Counted from the first letter of the stretch, positions 9,181 to 18,224 are shown. The stretch is 64,000 nucleotides of DNA from Chthonomonas sp. UBA2785 (GCA_002352215.1 DEIB01000011.1:1-64000); one strand, 5' to 3'. A program made the numbers and translations. The notes: a model not told the origin generated them from the sequence alone.

Positions 9181-10016
9181 GATTCAAGCTCGAGGTGATA
9201 CGGGAGGGCCGGGGCCGAGTGGGTCAGCGCCCCCACCGAAATCACATGGACTCCACTTAGGGCTGCCGCACGGACTGTGCCAAGGTTGATTCCCCCGCTG
9301 GCCTCTAGGACGACTTGCTCTCCCCATTGGTTCACGGCTTGGGCCATCGTGTCCGGGCTCATATTGTCAAGCAAAACAATGTCGGCCCGCGCCCGCACGG
9401 CTTCTTCCACTTGCTCCAGCCGGTCGGCTTCCACTTCGATGCGCACCATGTGACCGACCCGCTCTCGCACTCTCGCCACCGCCGCTGCAATGGAACCGCA
9501 AGCGGCAATGTGATTGTCTTTGATCATCACGCCGTCGTGCAGGCCCTGCCGGTGGTTGGTGGCGCCGCCGCATCGGGTGGCGTACTTTTGCAGGTTGCGT
9601 AGGCCGGGCAGAGTCTTTCGCGTATCGGTAATGCGGGCTTGAGTGCCCGCTACCGCATCCACATATTGGCGGGTGAGGCTGGCCACGCCACTAAGGTGCA
9701 TCAATACGTTCAGCCCGGTTCGTTCCCGGCTGAGCAACCAACCGCAGGGGGCTTCTCCACGCATGATGACGGTCTTGTCCGCCACGGCGTCCCCATCGGT
9801 CACCAGGACTTCGCAAGGCTGTAAAACGTAGGCCGCTGCCCCCACGCCGCAGGCGACGCCGGTGGCTTGGGCTTCAATCATCCAGCGGATGGGAGCGTCG
9901 GGGTTGAGGGCGTGGATCGAAAGATCGCCACCGCCGATATCTTGGGCCAGTTCGGCATCCAGCAAATCTTGCCACCCGCTGGGCGCGGGCGGTTGCCAAC
10001 CGTGGCAGGTGCTCAA
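9177..10016 (-). CDS. nadC: Nicotinate-nucleotide pyrophosphorylase (carboxylating)
   Basis: NadC converts quinolinate and PRPP to nicotinate mononucleotide in de novo NAD synthesis. The 279-residue protein shows AQDIGGGDLS near the N-terminus, the substrate-binding DTRKTLPGLR segment, the GLHDGVMIKDNHI motif with catalytic Lys, and the C-terminal ILLDNMSPD and LEASGGI loops of the TIM-like barrel. The start is a TTG that overlaps the upstream stop as TTGA; no ATG or GTG is better placed. nadA and nadB are not in this window. Confidence 0.93.
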   Translation of the reverse strand: MSTCHGWQPPAPSGWQDLLDAELAQDIGGGDLSIHALNPDAPIRWMIEAQATGVACGVGAAAYVLQPCEVLVTDGDAVADKTVIMRGEAPCGWLLSRERTGLNVLMHLSGVASLTRQYVDAVAGTQARITDTRKTLPGLRNLQKYATRCGGATNHRQGLHDGVMIKDNHIAACGSIAAAVARVRERVGHMVRIEVEADRLEQVEEAVRARADIVLLDNMSPDTMAQAVNQWGEQVVLEASGGINLGTVRAAALSGVHVISVGALTHSAPALPYHLELES

Positions 10017-10507
10017 ACGGCTTCAATCTCCACGCCGCACCGGGCGGCCAATTCTTCAATGAGGAGTGAGAAGGGAACTTCGGTGCCGTTCCGAATCCAA
10101 CCGACAGGGACGCGAATGCGTCCAGAAACCAAGTGCGCCACGGGCTTAATCTCTAGGCTACCGCCTTCGTGGTCAATGCGGAAACGGTCGGAACCTAGAT
10201 CTCGAACGGCCTTGACCTTGTTGTACGGAACACGTTTGGTCTTGGTGAGGCCGTTGTATTCCAGCGCATCCGCATGGAGGATGTAAGCCGTCTCCTCCAC
10301 ATGCTTGCGCTGCACCTGGTCCAGCGCACCTTTGCCGGCGGTGAGGGCGGATTCCACTACGGTGCGCACACGGTTGGACCACTCCTCCTTCGTCACGGTG
10401 GCGGGGATAGGGAGCCGCACCGGGGTCGGCGCGCCGGCGGTTTGGCCCACTTCTAACCACCGCACGATATCGGCCGGACGATATGTGGCATCACCCATGA
10501 CGTTCAT
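10013..10507 (-). CDS. Hypothetical protein in the nadC operon
   Basis: The 164-residue protein has no signal peptide or membrane helix. Its middle part (YILHADALEYNGLTKTKR, then VPYNKVKAVRDLGSDRFRI) reads like the beta-rich core of a PH- or SHOCT-type domain, but I cannot assign it. It overlaps nadC by four bases and follows the McsB-like gene by 42 bases. ATG 10507 is used; an in-frame ATG three codons later is equally possible. Confidence 0.6.
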   Translation of the reverse strand: MNVMGDATYRPADIVRWLEVGQTAGAPTPVRLPIPATVTKEEWSNRVRTVVESALTAGKGALDQVQRKHVEETAYILHADALEYNGLTKTKRVPYNKVKAVRDLGSDRFRIDHEGGSLEIKPVAHLVSGRIRVPVGWIRNGTEVPFSLLIEELAARCGVEIEAV

Positions 10508-10549
10508 TATGGGTTTTCAGACGATTCGTTGCGATTCCGTGTGCGCGGC

Positions 10550-11593
10550 CTAGGCCCTGCCTTCGGTTTCGGCGGCCGTCCATTGGTGCCGCAAGTACTC
10601 GGCGCGGTGGCGATCGGCCACGCGGGCATCGGTGGTTCCGGCCACGTCTAGGTGGGTCATCCACTGGTCTACCACCCGGAAGGCGGTAGGGAAGCCGGCG
10701 ATCCCCGCTGCCCCTGCCCACCGAATCCAAGAGAGGGCGGTCAGGCTTTGCGCCAAGGTGACTTCGGGGGACGTAAGCAGCAAGTCTCGTTGCTCTTTGG
10801 CTAGTTGTTCCAATTTAAACCTAGGCATATCTCGTCGGGCTTCTCGTTCCGCTTGCAGCAGAAACTTGGCCGCGCCGTTGAAATCAAAGGCCGGACCTTC
10901 AATGGCACTCACCTGCAAGAAAGCCCCCACGCGGCGGCTCAGTTCACCAAAGAGACCCCGCACCACCATGTCGGAATTCTCCAGGGCTTCAATGATCCCC
11001 GGGAGTCTCCCCGTGTGTTCCAGTGCCGCCAGATTAAAGAAAATGGACCAGCGTCGCGCGGGGCCAACATTGCTGGGGCTGGCCGTGAGCCACCCGAACT
11101 CGGGATGATGCGCAAACTCCAAGTGATCTTCGAGACGGTCCAGCACTTCATCGGCCAGGCGCTGAGCGCTATTCAGAGAGAAGCCGCCCGTCAGCGCTTG
11201 TAGCCGAATGTGGTCCTCTTCATTCACCATCAGGCTTAAGCGGCGGCGCGAATCCAGCCATAGCGAACGTGCCTGTTGGCCGAGGACGAATTCCGGAGCG
11301 ATGAGGCGGCACCCGCGCATGTAGTCGCGCTCGGGGGCATTCACGCGCTCAAGTTCGGAGAGAGGTAACTCGGCCTGCTCGACGGCCCGGCGGACCTGGC
11401 GTTGCACCGCCCGGAGTCCATCCGGCGAAGAGTGGTGAGGGAAACGAAAGCCGCGGAGGTTACGGGCGTAGCGCACGCGCGAACTGAGGACGACATCGGA
11501 CTCGGGAGCATCCTGCACCAGCCAGGCGGCAGGGGTCCAAGTGCGGGAAACGGCCTCTCGCCAAGCTTCAGCATCCGTTCTCAGCGTGCCCAT
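10550..11593 (-). CDS. McsB-like ATP:guanido phosphotransferase homologue, catalytic Cys replaced
   Basis: The 347-residue protein aligns with bacterial protein-arginine kinases (McsB). It has VLSSRVRYARNL at 35-46, LMVNEEDHIRLQ at 121-132 and RGLFGE further on. The signature that should hold the active-site cysteine (TxCPTNVGTG) reads TASPSNVGPA at 170-179, so the cysteine is serine at residue 172 and the GTG is altered. It may be a weak or inactive kinase, or a phosphoarginine-binding regulator. McsB normally partners with McsA, CtsR and ClpC; none is here. It sits 29 bases after flhB, so it may be transcribed with the flagellar genes. Confidence 0.75.
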   Translation of the reverse strand: MGTLRTDAEAWREAVSRTWTPAAWLVQDAPESDVVLSSRVRYARNLRGFRFPHHSSPDGLRAVQRQVRRAVEQAELPLSELERVNAPERDYMRGCRLIAPEFVLGQQARSLWLDSRRRLSLMVNEEDHIRLQALTGGFSLNSAQRLADEVLDRLEDHLEFAHHPEFGWLTASPSNVGPARRWSIFFNLAALEHTGRLPGIIEALENSDMVVRGLFGELSRRVGAFLQVSAIEGPAFDFNGAAKFLLQAEREARRDMPRFKLEQLAKEQRDLLLTSPEVTLAQSLTALSWIRWAGAAGIAGFPTAFRVVDQWMTHLDVAGTTDARVADRHRAEYLRHQWTAAETEGRA

Positions 11594-11622
11594 CGGTCCG
11601 TTGACCGAGAGAATACCGCCGA

Positions 11623-12690
11623 TTACCGGGCCTTGCGATTGAGCTGCTGGTAGACGTAAGCAAGGACTTCGGCGACGGCCCCGAAGAGCTCACGGGGGAC
11701 GTAATCGCCCACGTCGCACTGTTTGTGCAAGGCCCGGGCGAGGGGGCGGTTTTCCACGATCGGAATCTTGAGTTCGCCGGCGATTTCTCGGATTCTCAGG
11801 GCCACGAGATCCGTCCCGAGTGCCACCACCATCGGGGCGTGCATCTTGCTGCGTTCGTACTTGATGGCCACGGCGTAGTGCGTCGGGTTCGTCACGATGA
11901 CGTCCGCGTCCTTCACCCGCTCCTTCAGGCCGCCTCGGGCCAGTTGCCGCGCCCGCTGCATCCGTGCCGACTTGATTTCCGGCGACCCTTCGCTCTCCTT
12001 CATCTCGCGGCGCACCTCGTCCTTGGTCATCTTCAGGTTCTTGTCCATCTCCTTGCGTTGCAAGAAGTAGTCAAGACCTGCAATGGCCAGCCACACCAGG
12101 GCGATACGGGTGAGGATGGTGTGCGCCATGGTTCCCAGCACCACCATGCCCTGGGTGGTGCCCAGCCAGGAAAGCATGGCGAGTTGATCCCGCTGGTTCC
12201 AAATCTCCATCCCGGCGATGCCGGTGAAGATGAAAAGCTTGAGGGTGGCTTTGAGGGCTTCGCCGAGTCCCCGAGTGGAGAACAACCGCTTGAGGCCGTT
12301 GGCCGGGTTGATCTTGTCGAACTTGGGGGTTATGGATTCGGTGCTGAACAGGAACCCAACTTGGGCAAAGTTCGAAGCCAATCCCACCCCGGCAATGCCC
12401 AGCAGGAGAGGGAGGACGGCCATGACCAAGGGCGTGGCCATTTGCAGGCTGTAGGTGTTGATGCCACCGGGCGTAGTGACTTCGGGCATGCGCCCGGGAA
12501 TGCTCTGAATGGCGGAACCCGTAGCCTCGATAAAGCGCTGAATCACCGCCGGCCCAAGCTGCGCGATGAGAAGCAGGCTTAGCGCCCCGGGGATTTCCAT
12601 CGAACGGGCAACTTGCCCCTTCTTCCGGGCATCCTGTTTCCGTTTAGGAGTGGGGTCCTCGGTCCTTTCTCCGCTCGGCTTCTCCGACAT
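11623..12690 (-). CDS. flhB: Flagellar type III export gate protein FlhB
   Basis: FlhB is the export-gate component that switches substrate class after self-cleavage. The 355-residue product has the conserved N-terminal EDPTPKRKQDARKKGQVARS segment, four membrane helices to about residue 210, and a cytoplasmic domain with the autocleavage NPTH at 268-271 followed by HYAVAIKYE. Length and motifs are normal. It is the last flagellar gene of the run, nine bases after fliR. Confidence 0.95.
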   Translation of the reverse strand: MSEKPSGERTEDPTPKRKQDARKKGQVARSMEIPGALSLLLIAQLGPAVIQRFIEATGSAIQSIPGRMPEVTTPGGINTYSLQMATPLVMAVLPLLLGIAGVGLASNFAQVGFLFSTESITPKFDKINPANGLKRLFSTRGLGEALKATLKLFIFTGIAGMEIWNQRDQLAMLSWLGTTQGMVVLGTMAHTILTRIALVWLAIAGLDYFLQRKEMDKNLKMTKDEVRREMKESEGSPEIKSARMQRARQLARGGLKERVKDADVIVTNPTHYAVAIKYERSKMHAPMVVALGTDLVALRIREIAGELKIPIVENRPLARALHKQCDVGDYVPRELFGAVAEVLAYVYQQLNRKAR

Positions 12691-12699
12691 CGTCTCTCC

Positions 12700-13458
12700 T
12701 TATCCGGCCAGGGCGGCGCGAATTTGGGTCAGGGCTGCATCCACGCCGAAGTCCACGCCCATCGCCACGGCGGGGAGGGAGGCGGCCAGGATGAGCATGC
12801 CAAGACCGAGCTTGGCGGGCAGGGCGAGCAGGAAGGGCTGAGTTTGCGGCACGGCACGGTTGATGAGCGACGCACTCACGTCAATAATGAGTGAGACTCC
12901 TGCCACCGGGGCCGCAATTTGCAGGGCCAACAAACTGGTGATGCCCACGAAGTTGATGGCGGCATTGAGCATGGCTTCCGAGCCCAACGTGAGCTGGGTG
13001 GTGGCGTTGTAACTCTCCACCACGGCCTGGATGAGCAGGTGGTGCGCATCCACGATGAAGAGCATCACGCCCGCCAGCAGGTACTTGAGGTTGGCAGTCG
13101 GGGTGACAGACACACCGATCAAAGGGTTAAAGACTTGCGCCGAAGCCAAACCGAGCTGGGTGTCAATGAAGCCGCCCGCCGTTTGGAAGGCCAGCACCAG
13201 CAGGTGCATCATCCCGCCAATCAAGAGACCGGTGAGGATGTCACTGCCAAAGCGGAGCAGCAAGCCCAGCATGTCGTCGGGCACCTCGCCCATGTGCGGC
13301 ACCACGGCCGGTGTGAGCGCAAAAGTGAGCGCAATGAGGATGAAGCCGCGAATCTGAGCCGGAAGCATCGGGCCAAGCAACGGGGACGAAAGAAACGTCG
13401 CCGAGAGCCGCACAAAGACGCTAAAGAACGTCACCAGCCAGATCGTATCGATGGTCAT
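12700..13458 (-). CDS. fliR: Flagellar export gate protein FliR
   Basis: FliR is one of the integral membrane proteins of the flagellar type III export gate. The 252-residue protein is strongly hydrophobic, with the usual LRLSATFLSSP-like start (here VRLSATFLSSPLLG), GFIDTQLGLASAQVFNP in the middle and GVDFG near the C-terminus. Length is normal. Its ATG overlaps the fliQ stop as ATGA, so translation is probably coupled. Confidence 0.93.
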   Translation of the reverse strand: MTIDTIWLVTFFSVFVRLSATFLSSPLLGPMLPAQIRGFILIALTFALTPAVVPHMGEVPDDMLGLLLRFGSDILTGLLIGGMMHLLVLAFQTAGGFIDTQLGLASAQVFNPLIGVSVTPTANLKYLLAGVMLFIVDAHHLLIQAVVESYNATTQLTLGSEAMLNAAINFVGITSLLALQIAAPVAGVSLIIDVSASLINRAVPQTQPFLLALPAKLGLGMLILAASLPAVAMGVDFGVDAALTQIRAALAG

Positions 13459-13724
13459 CGGGCAACCTGCGAGGCGTATTCAAAACAGAGCGTTGTGAAC
13501 CCCACGGTGGTTTGCAGCATCCATCCGCCCAGGGCGACAATGATGATGGCGGCCCCGGCCAGCTTCGGCAGGTAGGTCAGCGTCATTTCTTGGATCTGCG
13601 TGACGGCCTGGAAAAGCGACACCGCCAAACCCACGAACAAGACCATGGCGAGGATGGGCATGGTGAGCATGAAGCCCACCATCATCGCCTGCCGCGTGAG
13701 GTCGAGGACTACGGTTTCGGTCAT
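13455..13724 (-). CDS. fliQ: Flagellar export gate protein FliQ
   Basis: The 89-residue protein has two membrane helices and the FliQ pattern (TRQAMMVGFMLTMPIL, VGLAVSLFQAVTQIQEMTLT). The frame is open further upstream, but that part is antisense-like overlap with fliP. ATG 13724 gives exactly the family length and lies two bases after the fliP stop. FliP, FliQ and FliR form the core export channel. Confidence 0.93.
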   Translation of the reverse strand: MTETVVLDLTRQAMMVGFMLTMPILAMVLFVGLAVSLFQAVTQIQEMTLTYLPKLAGAAIIIVALGGWMLQTTVGFTTLCFEYASQVAR

Positions 13725-13726
13725 CG

Positions 13727-14488
13727 CTAGAAGTAACCCGAGAGCAGTGTTCGCATGAGGAGTTGCCAGCCGTCGGCCAGGATGAAGATCAGAAGCTTGG
13801 CGGGTAACGAGACCACCACCGGGGGCATCATCATCATCCCCATGCCCATGAGCACGCTGGCGATCATCAGGTCTATGAGCACGAACGGGATGAAGATATA
13901 GAAGCCGATGATAAAGGCCGTCTTGAGTTCGCTGATGACGAAAGCGGGGATGATGGTCCACAGCTCGATTTCGTCGGTCGTCTTGCTTTCTTCACCGCGA
14001 ATCGAGAGGAACAGCTCCAGATCGCTGGTGTAGGTGTTCTTGAGCATGAAGGCACGCAGCGGCTTTTCGGCGCGGTCCAGGGCCTGCTCCATCGTGATCG
14101 GGTTCTCCGCCCGCATATAGGGGCGAATCGCTTCCTTGTCAATCTCCAGGTAGGTCGGTGCCATCACAAAGAAAGTGAGGAACAGACTCAGGCCGATCAG
14201 CACCTGGTTGGGCGGAATGCTGGGCGTGCCGAGGGCCGTCCGCAGGAACGACATGACGATGACAATGCGCGTGAAGGCGGTGGTGAGGATGAGCAGCGCC
14301 GGGGCGACGCTCAGCACCGTAAGCAACGCCATCAACTGCAGGCTGGTGGAGAGCTGGCCCTTGTCTTGGGCGCCTCCGCTGAGGTTCACACTGAGGCTGG
14401 GCACGGCCGTGGTGCTTTGGGGGATGGCGACGGCCATCAGTCCAAAGAGAGCCACAAGGACGATCCAGAGGCGAGCGTTGCGGTTCAT
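13727..14488 (-). CDS. fliP: Flagellar export gate protein FliP
   Basis: The 253-residue product has a cleavable-type N-terminal hydrophobic segment, then the FliP core: LLTVLSVAPALLILTTAFTR, IVMSFLRTALGT, PPNQVLIGLSLFLTFFVM and the C-terminal IGFYIFIPFVLIDLMIAS and GMMMMPP segments. Length is normal. The ATG overlaps the fliO stop as ATGA. Confidence 0.95.
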   Translation of the reverse strand: MNRNARLWIVLVALFGLMAVAIPQSTTAVPSLSVNLSGGAQDKGQLSTSLQLMALLTVLSVAPALLILTTAFTRIVIVMSFLRTALGTPSIPPNQVLIGLSLFLTFFVMAPTYLEIDKEAIRPYMRAENPITMEQALDRAEKPLRAFMLKNTYTSDLELFLSIRGEESKTTDEIELWTIIPAFVISELKTAFIIGFYIFIPFVLIDLMIASVLMGMGMMMMPPVVVSLPAKLLIFILADGWQLLMRTLLSGYF

Positions 14489-15054
14489 TTCAGGTCCGTC
14501 AGGCGGGCAAATCGTTCGTAAGCGGAGAGCACGTCAGCGTCTTCAGCCTCCGTGTTCGCAGGGGCTTCAGTCACTTCATCGGGCTCGGCATCGGTGATCG
14601 CCATGGAGACGATCGCCTCGGTGGCGATGGGCGTCACCACTGTTGCGCGGGGTTCCGGCATCACCTCGTGGCTCGCCGGCGCGTATTCACTGCGGGCGCG
14701 ATCCACGAGGTCGAAGAAGGCTGGTTCCGGTGTGGTCACCGGGCCGTTGGTTAAGTCAGAAAGGAAAGTCACGCCATTCGTCCCCACCGCGAGCAGGAGA
14801 GTGCGGCCTCGCACTTCCACCACTTGCAATTGGCAGGCGCCGCACGCCGCGCCCTCTTGAAGAACAATCGGGCTGTTGAGCGGGGTGGACATCCGCTTGT
14901 TCATCCGCTGCACCAGGCGCGGGGCTCCCCACTTGAGGAGGGCGAACAAGATGCCAAGCACGACCAGGGTTTGCAGGAGCGGCCAGGGTCCGGCGGACCC
15001 GCTGCTCCCGGTCTTCATGACCAGGTCAGGCTTGGTGACGAGAGAAGCGAGCAT
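14485..15054 (-). CDS. fliO: FliO-like flagellar biosynthesis protein
   Basis: This 189-residue product is called FliO mainly from position, just before fliP, and from architecture: one membrane helix at about 24-42 (LLQTLVVLGILFALLKWGAP) followed by a small FliO-type domain with VVEVRGRTLLLAVG. The C-terminal third is acidic and low in conservation. FliO helps assemble the FliP ring. FliO proteins are poorly conserved, so confidence is lower than for its neighbours. Confidence 0.8.
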   Translation of the reverse strand: MLASLVTKPDLVMKTGSSGSAGPWPLLQTLVVLGILFALLKWGAPRLVQRMNKRMSTPLNSPIVLQEGAACGACQLQVVEVRGRTLLLAVGTNGVTFLSDLTNGPVTTPEPAFFDLVDRARSEYAPASHEVMPEPRATVVTPIATEAIVSMAITDAEPDEVTEAPANTEAEDADVLSAYERFARLTDLK

Positions 15055-15059
15055 GAGGT

Positions 15060-15959
15060 TTAAGCGGCGTCGTTCAGGCGCTGAAGGCGCTCTTGCGGGC
15101 TCAGGATTTCGGTGATTCGCACACCAAAGTTGTCTTCGATGACCACGACTTCACCACGGGCCACAAGCTTGCCGTTGACCAGCACGTCCACGGGTTCACC
15201 GGCGGCCTTGTCAATCTCGATGATGGAGCCGGAGATCAATTCCACGATGTCGCGGACGACCATACGCTTGCGGCCGAGTTCCACGCTGATTTCCAGCGGG
15301 ATATCCATCAGGATCTCCATGCCGCTTTCGTCCACTTGAATCTCGCCCGAGATCTGGGGAGCCGCCGCACCGGCGGCGAGGCCACCCATTGTCGAATCGT
15401 CGTCGTCCTCTTGGTTGATCAAGAAGCGCGCGGCGTCTTCGTCCATCAGCCACGTGATGGAACCTTGGGTTTCGCCGACGTTCAAGGCCAGGTTCACTCG
15501 GAGGAGTTCGTCTGCGCGTTGGAGGTTCGGCGGGAAGCTGAAAATCTGGAAGCGGACCATCAGACCGCTGGCCACCACAGCATCGTTGCGGATGTTGCCG
15601 CAGGCAATGCAGATGCCCTGCACCATGGCTTCCACCATGGGTCGCAGTTCTTGGATCACCACGTCGTCCACGGCCGTGGCCGTGAGGTTTGTGACTTCCG
15701 CAACCAAGCCCAGCAGCGTGTCCTGGTTAATCAGGATGATCTGGCTGTTCTCCGGTTGGTCCGAGAAGCTGAACTGCAAGACCAACTTCGGCGACGCCAT
15801 TTCACCGAACAGCTCCGAAGGGTTGGAGGTCAAGATGAGCGGCGTGTTGAATTCCACCGCATTATTCACCGCCTCACTGACGGTCATGGATGCGGTCTGC
15901 CAGATTTGATTCTGGAAGCTGTTGAGCTGTTCAACGATTTCAGGTGCGATCTTGGGCAT
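15060..15959 (-). CDS. fliN: Flagellar switch protein FliN (FliY-type, with CheC-like domain)
   Basis: The 299-residue protein is much longer than E. coli FliN (about 137). The C-terminal 85 residues are a clear SpoA/FliN domain (MDIPLEISVELGRKRM, SGSIIEIDKAAGEPVDVLVN, GEVVVIEDNFGVRI). The N-terminal two thirds resemble the CheC phosphatase fold found in Bacillus FliY, including an ELRPMVEAMVQG helix, so it may also act on CheY-P. ATG 15959 was chosen seven bases after the fliM stop; the longer frame overlaps fliM. Confidence 0.88.
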   Translation of the reverse strand: MPKIAPEIVEQLNSFQNQIWQTASMTVSEAVNNAVEFNTPLILTSNPSELFGEMASPKLVLQFSFSDQPENSQIILINQDTLLGLVAEVTNLTATAVDDVVIQELRPMVEAMVQGICIACGNIRNDAVVASGLMVRFQIFSFPPNLQRADELLRVNLALNVGETQGSITWLMDEDAARFLINQEDDDDSTMGGLAAGAAAPQISGEIQVDESGMEILMDIPLEISVELGRKRMVVRDIVELISGSIIEIDKAAGEPVDVLVNGKLVARGEVVVIEDNFGVRITEILSPQERLQRLNDAA

Positions 15960-15966
15960 GAGGGTC

Positions 15967-16977
15967 TTATTCGTAGGCGTGAGTGACGGAGAAAACGAGT
16001 CGGTGGCCATCAAGGGCCGGGCGGACAAAGAATTTGGGTCGGTTACCGACGATCATGCGCAGGTCACGGTCGGTCTTTTGGTCGAGCCGCACCACGTCCC
16101 CGGGCCGGAGCCTAAGGAAGTCGCGGATGGTGAGCGGGCATCGCCCTAATTCAAACTTACATGTGACCGGCGCCTCTTGCAGGTGCTGGGCAATCTGCTT
16201 GCGCACGGCCGCTTGGCCCCGGCGGCTGGTGGTGGCAAACCACTTCTGGGCGCTCAGCTTGGTGGTGATCGGCTTGAGCACCATGTAGGGAATACAAAGG
16301 CTCATCGCACCTTGCACATCCCCAATGGTCATTTCGAACAGAATGCTGACCACGATGTCGTTGGGCGGCGCGATCTGCACAAACTGCGCAGAGGTTTCCA
16401 GGCCTTCCACGCCCGGATTGACAATGACGACGCCTTCCCAAGCGGACTTGAGGCCGGTGAACATCCGGTCCATGATGCTGCGCACCAGGGGATATTCAAT
16501 ATCCGTGAGCATGCCGCGGTTGATGGCCTTCCCAGGGCCACCCAGCAGCTTGTCGATCATGGTGAAGACGAGCGGGAATTCAATCTCCATCACCGCCTGG
16601 CCGTTGAGCGGCGGCAGGGAGAGGATGGTGAAGACCGAGGAGTTGATGCTGCGCAGATACTCTTCGTAGGGCACCTGCTCAAGCGAAATCAACTCGATGG
16701 CCACCGGCGTGCGGAGCATGGCGGAGAGGCTGGTCGCGCTCAGGCGGCCAAACGTCTCGTGGAGCATCTGCAGCGTGCGGAGTTGTTCCTTGCTGAACTT
16801 GTCCGGGCGGCGGAAGTCATAGACTTCAAAGGCAATGGCGGCCTTGGGGGCGTGCCCCGAAGGACGATAGGAACTGCCAAAGGAACCGGCGTCCGGCGTG
16901 AGAGGATTTACCTCCTCCCCGGAGGCCAGTGAGCTCAAGAGAGACTCAATTTCGGCTTGCGACAGAATGTCCGACAC
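15967..16977 (-). CDS. fliM: Flagellar motor switch protein FliM
   Basis: FliM binds CheY-P and links the C-ring to rotor switching. The 336-residue protein starts with the CheY-binding peptide LSQAEIESLLSSL, then has the middle domain (YDFRRPDKFSKEQLRTLQ, ELISLEQVPYEEYL) and the C-terminal SpoA-like domain (GRCPLTIRDFLRLRPGDVVRL). The start is GTG 16977, preceded by AAGGA. It is the first gene of the flagellar run, so the 134 bases upstream should hold its control region. Confidence 0.95.
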   Translation of the reverse strand: MSDILSQAEIESLLSSLASGEEVNPLTPDAGSFGSSYRPSGHAPKAAIAFEVYDFRRPDKFSKEQLRTLQMLHETFGRLSATSLSAMLRTPVAIELISLEQVPYEEYLRSINSSVFTILSLPPLNGQAVMEIEFPLVFTMIDKLLGGPGKAINRGMLTDIEYPLVRSIMDRMFTGLKSAWEGVVIVNPGVEGLETSAQFVQIAPPNDIVVSILFEMTIGDVQGAMSLCIPYMVLKPITTKLSAQKWFATTSRRGQAAVRKQIAQHLQEAPVTCKFELGRCPLTIRDFLRLRPGDVVRLDQKTDRDLRMIVGNRPKFFVRPALDGHRLVFSVTHAYE

Positions 16978-17111
16978 GCTTCGTTCCTTGGCCCTTCCTG
17001 GCAGTTTTGCCAGGCGTTTGCAGGGCTATCAGTTCGGTTGTCGGTATGCACCCCGCGCTCCTTTAGGGTTCACGGGACAATCTCTGAGAAATTGTGTGAG
17101 GTTTTTGTGAT
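16978..17111 (-). promoter_or_regulatory. Region upstream of fliM with two inverted repeats
   Basis: This non-coding gap precedes the flagellar run. It holds a perfect hairpin at 16997-17014 (CCTGGCA, 4-base loop, TGCCAGG) ending 20 bases before fliM, and an AT-rich inverted repeat at 17077-17095 (ACAATCTC/GAAATTGT with one wobble). Neither is followed by a T run in the minus direction, so they look more like leader or operator structure than terminators. No convincing core promoter is visible. Confidence 0.35.
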
Positions 17112-18224
17112 TTAGTCCGTGATGGGCGGATTCGTAATCACGACTTGGCCCTCGGCGGCCTTCACTTCCGCCCAATCGCCGCGCTTGCGAAGCACGGTGC
17201 CTTTGGTCACGCGGCCCTTGCCCAGCGGCACCCAAAACTGGGTGAGCCCGGCCGGGGCGGGAATGGTGAGGGTCGGCACTTCGGCAGCGGCATTCACCAG
17301 TTCGGGCAGAGCTTGCTTGCCGTGGCCATCACCCGTCAGCAAGAGGAAGCGCCGGAACGCCGGGCGGGGCAGAATGGCTTCGCCGTAGACCACCAGCGCG
17401 ACGTACTCGAAAAAGGCGGCGCGGTCAGTGCCTTGCAAGATGCTGGCTTGCGGCCCGTTGCTCGCAACTTGCTTCACGAGCGGAGTCACTTTCTCGGCGA
17501 GGTACTTGGCGATGTCTTCCTTCTTGGCATCGGCCGTGTCAAAGAAGCCCGCGCGGCCCGCTAGCATGTCGTCGTAAAGCCACTGCAGGTAGATGCGCTC
17601 GCCCACGTCGCCGTTGGCCCAGCTTTCCGGCGCGGAGTACCCGCCAATGGCCGGGAGGGTGGCATGGCCGTACTCGTGGGCGACTTCGCGGGCCTTTTCC
17701 AAAGGATTGGTGAAGGTGGCTAAATCGTAAATGTGGACCACGTTCACTCGGCTCGCCCGGCCCGTAGGATCGAGGGACTGGGGGTCCATCGTGATTCGTT
17801 GTTCGCCGCCGGCCTTGCCATCATTGGCCAAGTAGACGTCCACCGTCCGCCCGTAACTGGTGGCGTGGTCGAGCCCCAAGTACTGCACGTTGTAATCCCA
17901 CAGGCGCATGAGCATACGAGTGACTTGGAACCCCGGTGACTTCTCGCCTACCGGTTCTTGGGTGTAAATGCGGAATCGTTGGTTGTATTGGCCGCTACTG
18001 CCCACCCGGCCCATCCCGGCCACGATGTAGGAGAACGTCCAGCCGTGCACCGGAGACTGCTTGGGTTTATCGAGTGGCTTCAGCGGCACGTGCATCAGCA
18101 GGCGGGGCTGCTGGTCAATGAGGCTATCCAGGCGGGCCTGGGCGTATTCTTGACTCGATCCACTGTACGCAATGGGAGCCGGCATTGCCCCCAGCACCCC
18201 CCAGCACAGCAGGAGCGGCGACAT
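17112..18224 (-). CDS. Putative zinc metallopeptidase with HEYGH motif
   Basis: The 370-residue product starts with a short hydrophobic segment (LLLCWGVLGAMPAPIA) that may be a signal peptide. It contains an HExxH-type motif in AREVAHEYGHATLPAIGGY, followed 9-20 residues later by ESWANGDVGER, which could supply a further ligand. The last 60 residues look like a small SH3-like domain (GTVLRKRGDWAEVKAAEG). I infer an exported metallopeptidase but cannot name a family. Its ATG shares one base with the trxB stop (TAATG). Confidence 0.6.
   Translation of the reverse strand: MSPLLLCWGVLGAMPAPIAYSGSSQEYAQARLDSLIDQQPRLLMHVPLKPLDKPKQSPVHGWTFSYIVAGMGRVGSSGQYNQRFRIYTQEPVGEKSPGFQVTRMLMRLWDYNVQYLGLDHATSYGRTVDVYLANDGKAGGEQRITMDPQSLDPTGRASRVNVVHIYDLATFTNPLEKAREVAHEYGHATLPAIGGYSAPESWANGDVGERIYLQWLYDDMLAGRAGFFDTADAKKEDIAKYLAEKVTPLVKQVASNGPQASILQGTDRAAFFEYVALVVYGEAILPRPAFRRFLLLTGDGHGKQALPELVNAAAEVPTLTIPAPAGLTQFWVPLGKGRVTKGTVLRKRGDWAEVKAAEGQVVITNPPITD

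Noticed and set aside
17031..17067. Sigma-28-like promoter before fliM (TAAAGGAG and ACCGACAA on the minus strand)
   Set aside because: The spacing is one base too long and only part of each half matches, so it is not better than chance.
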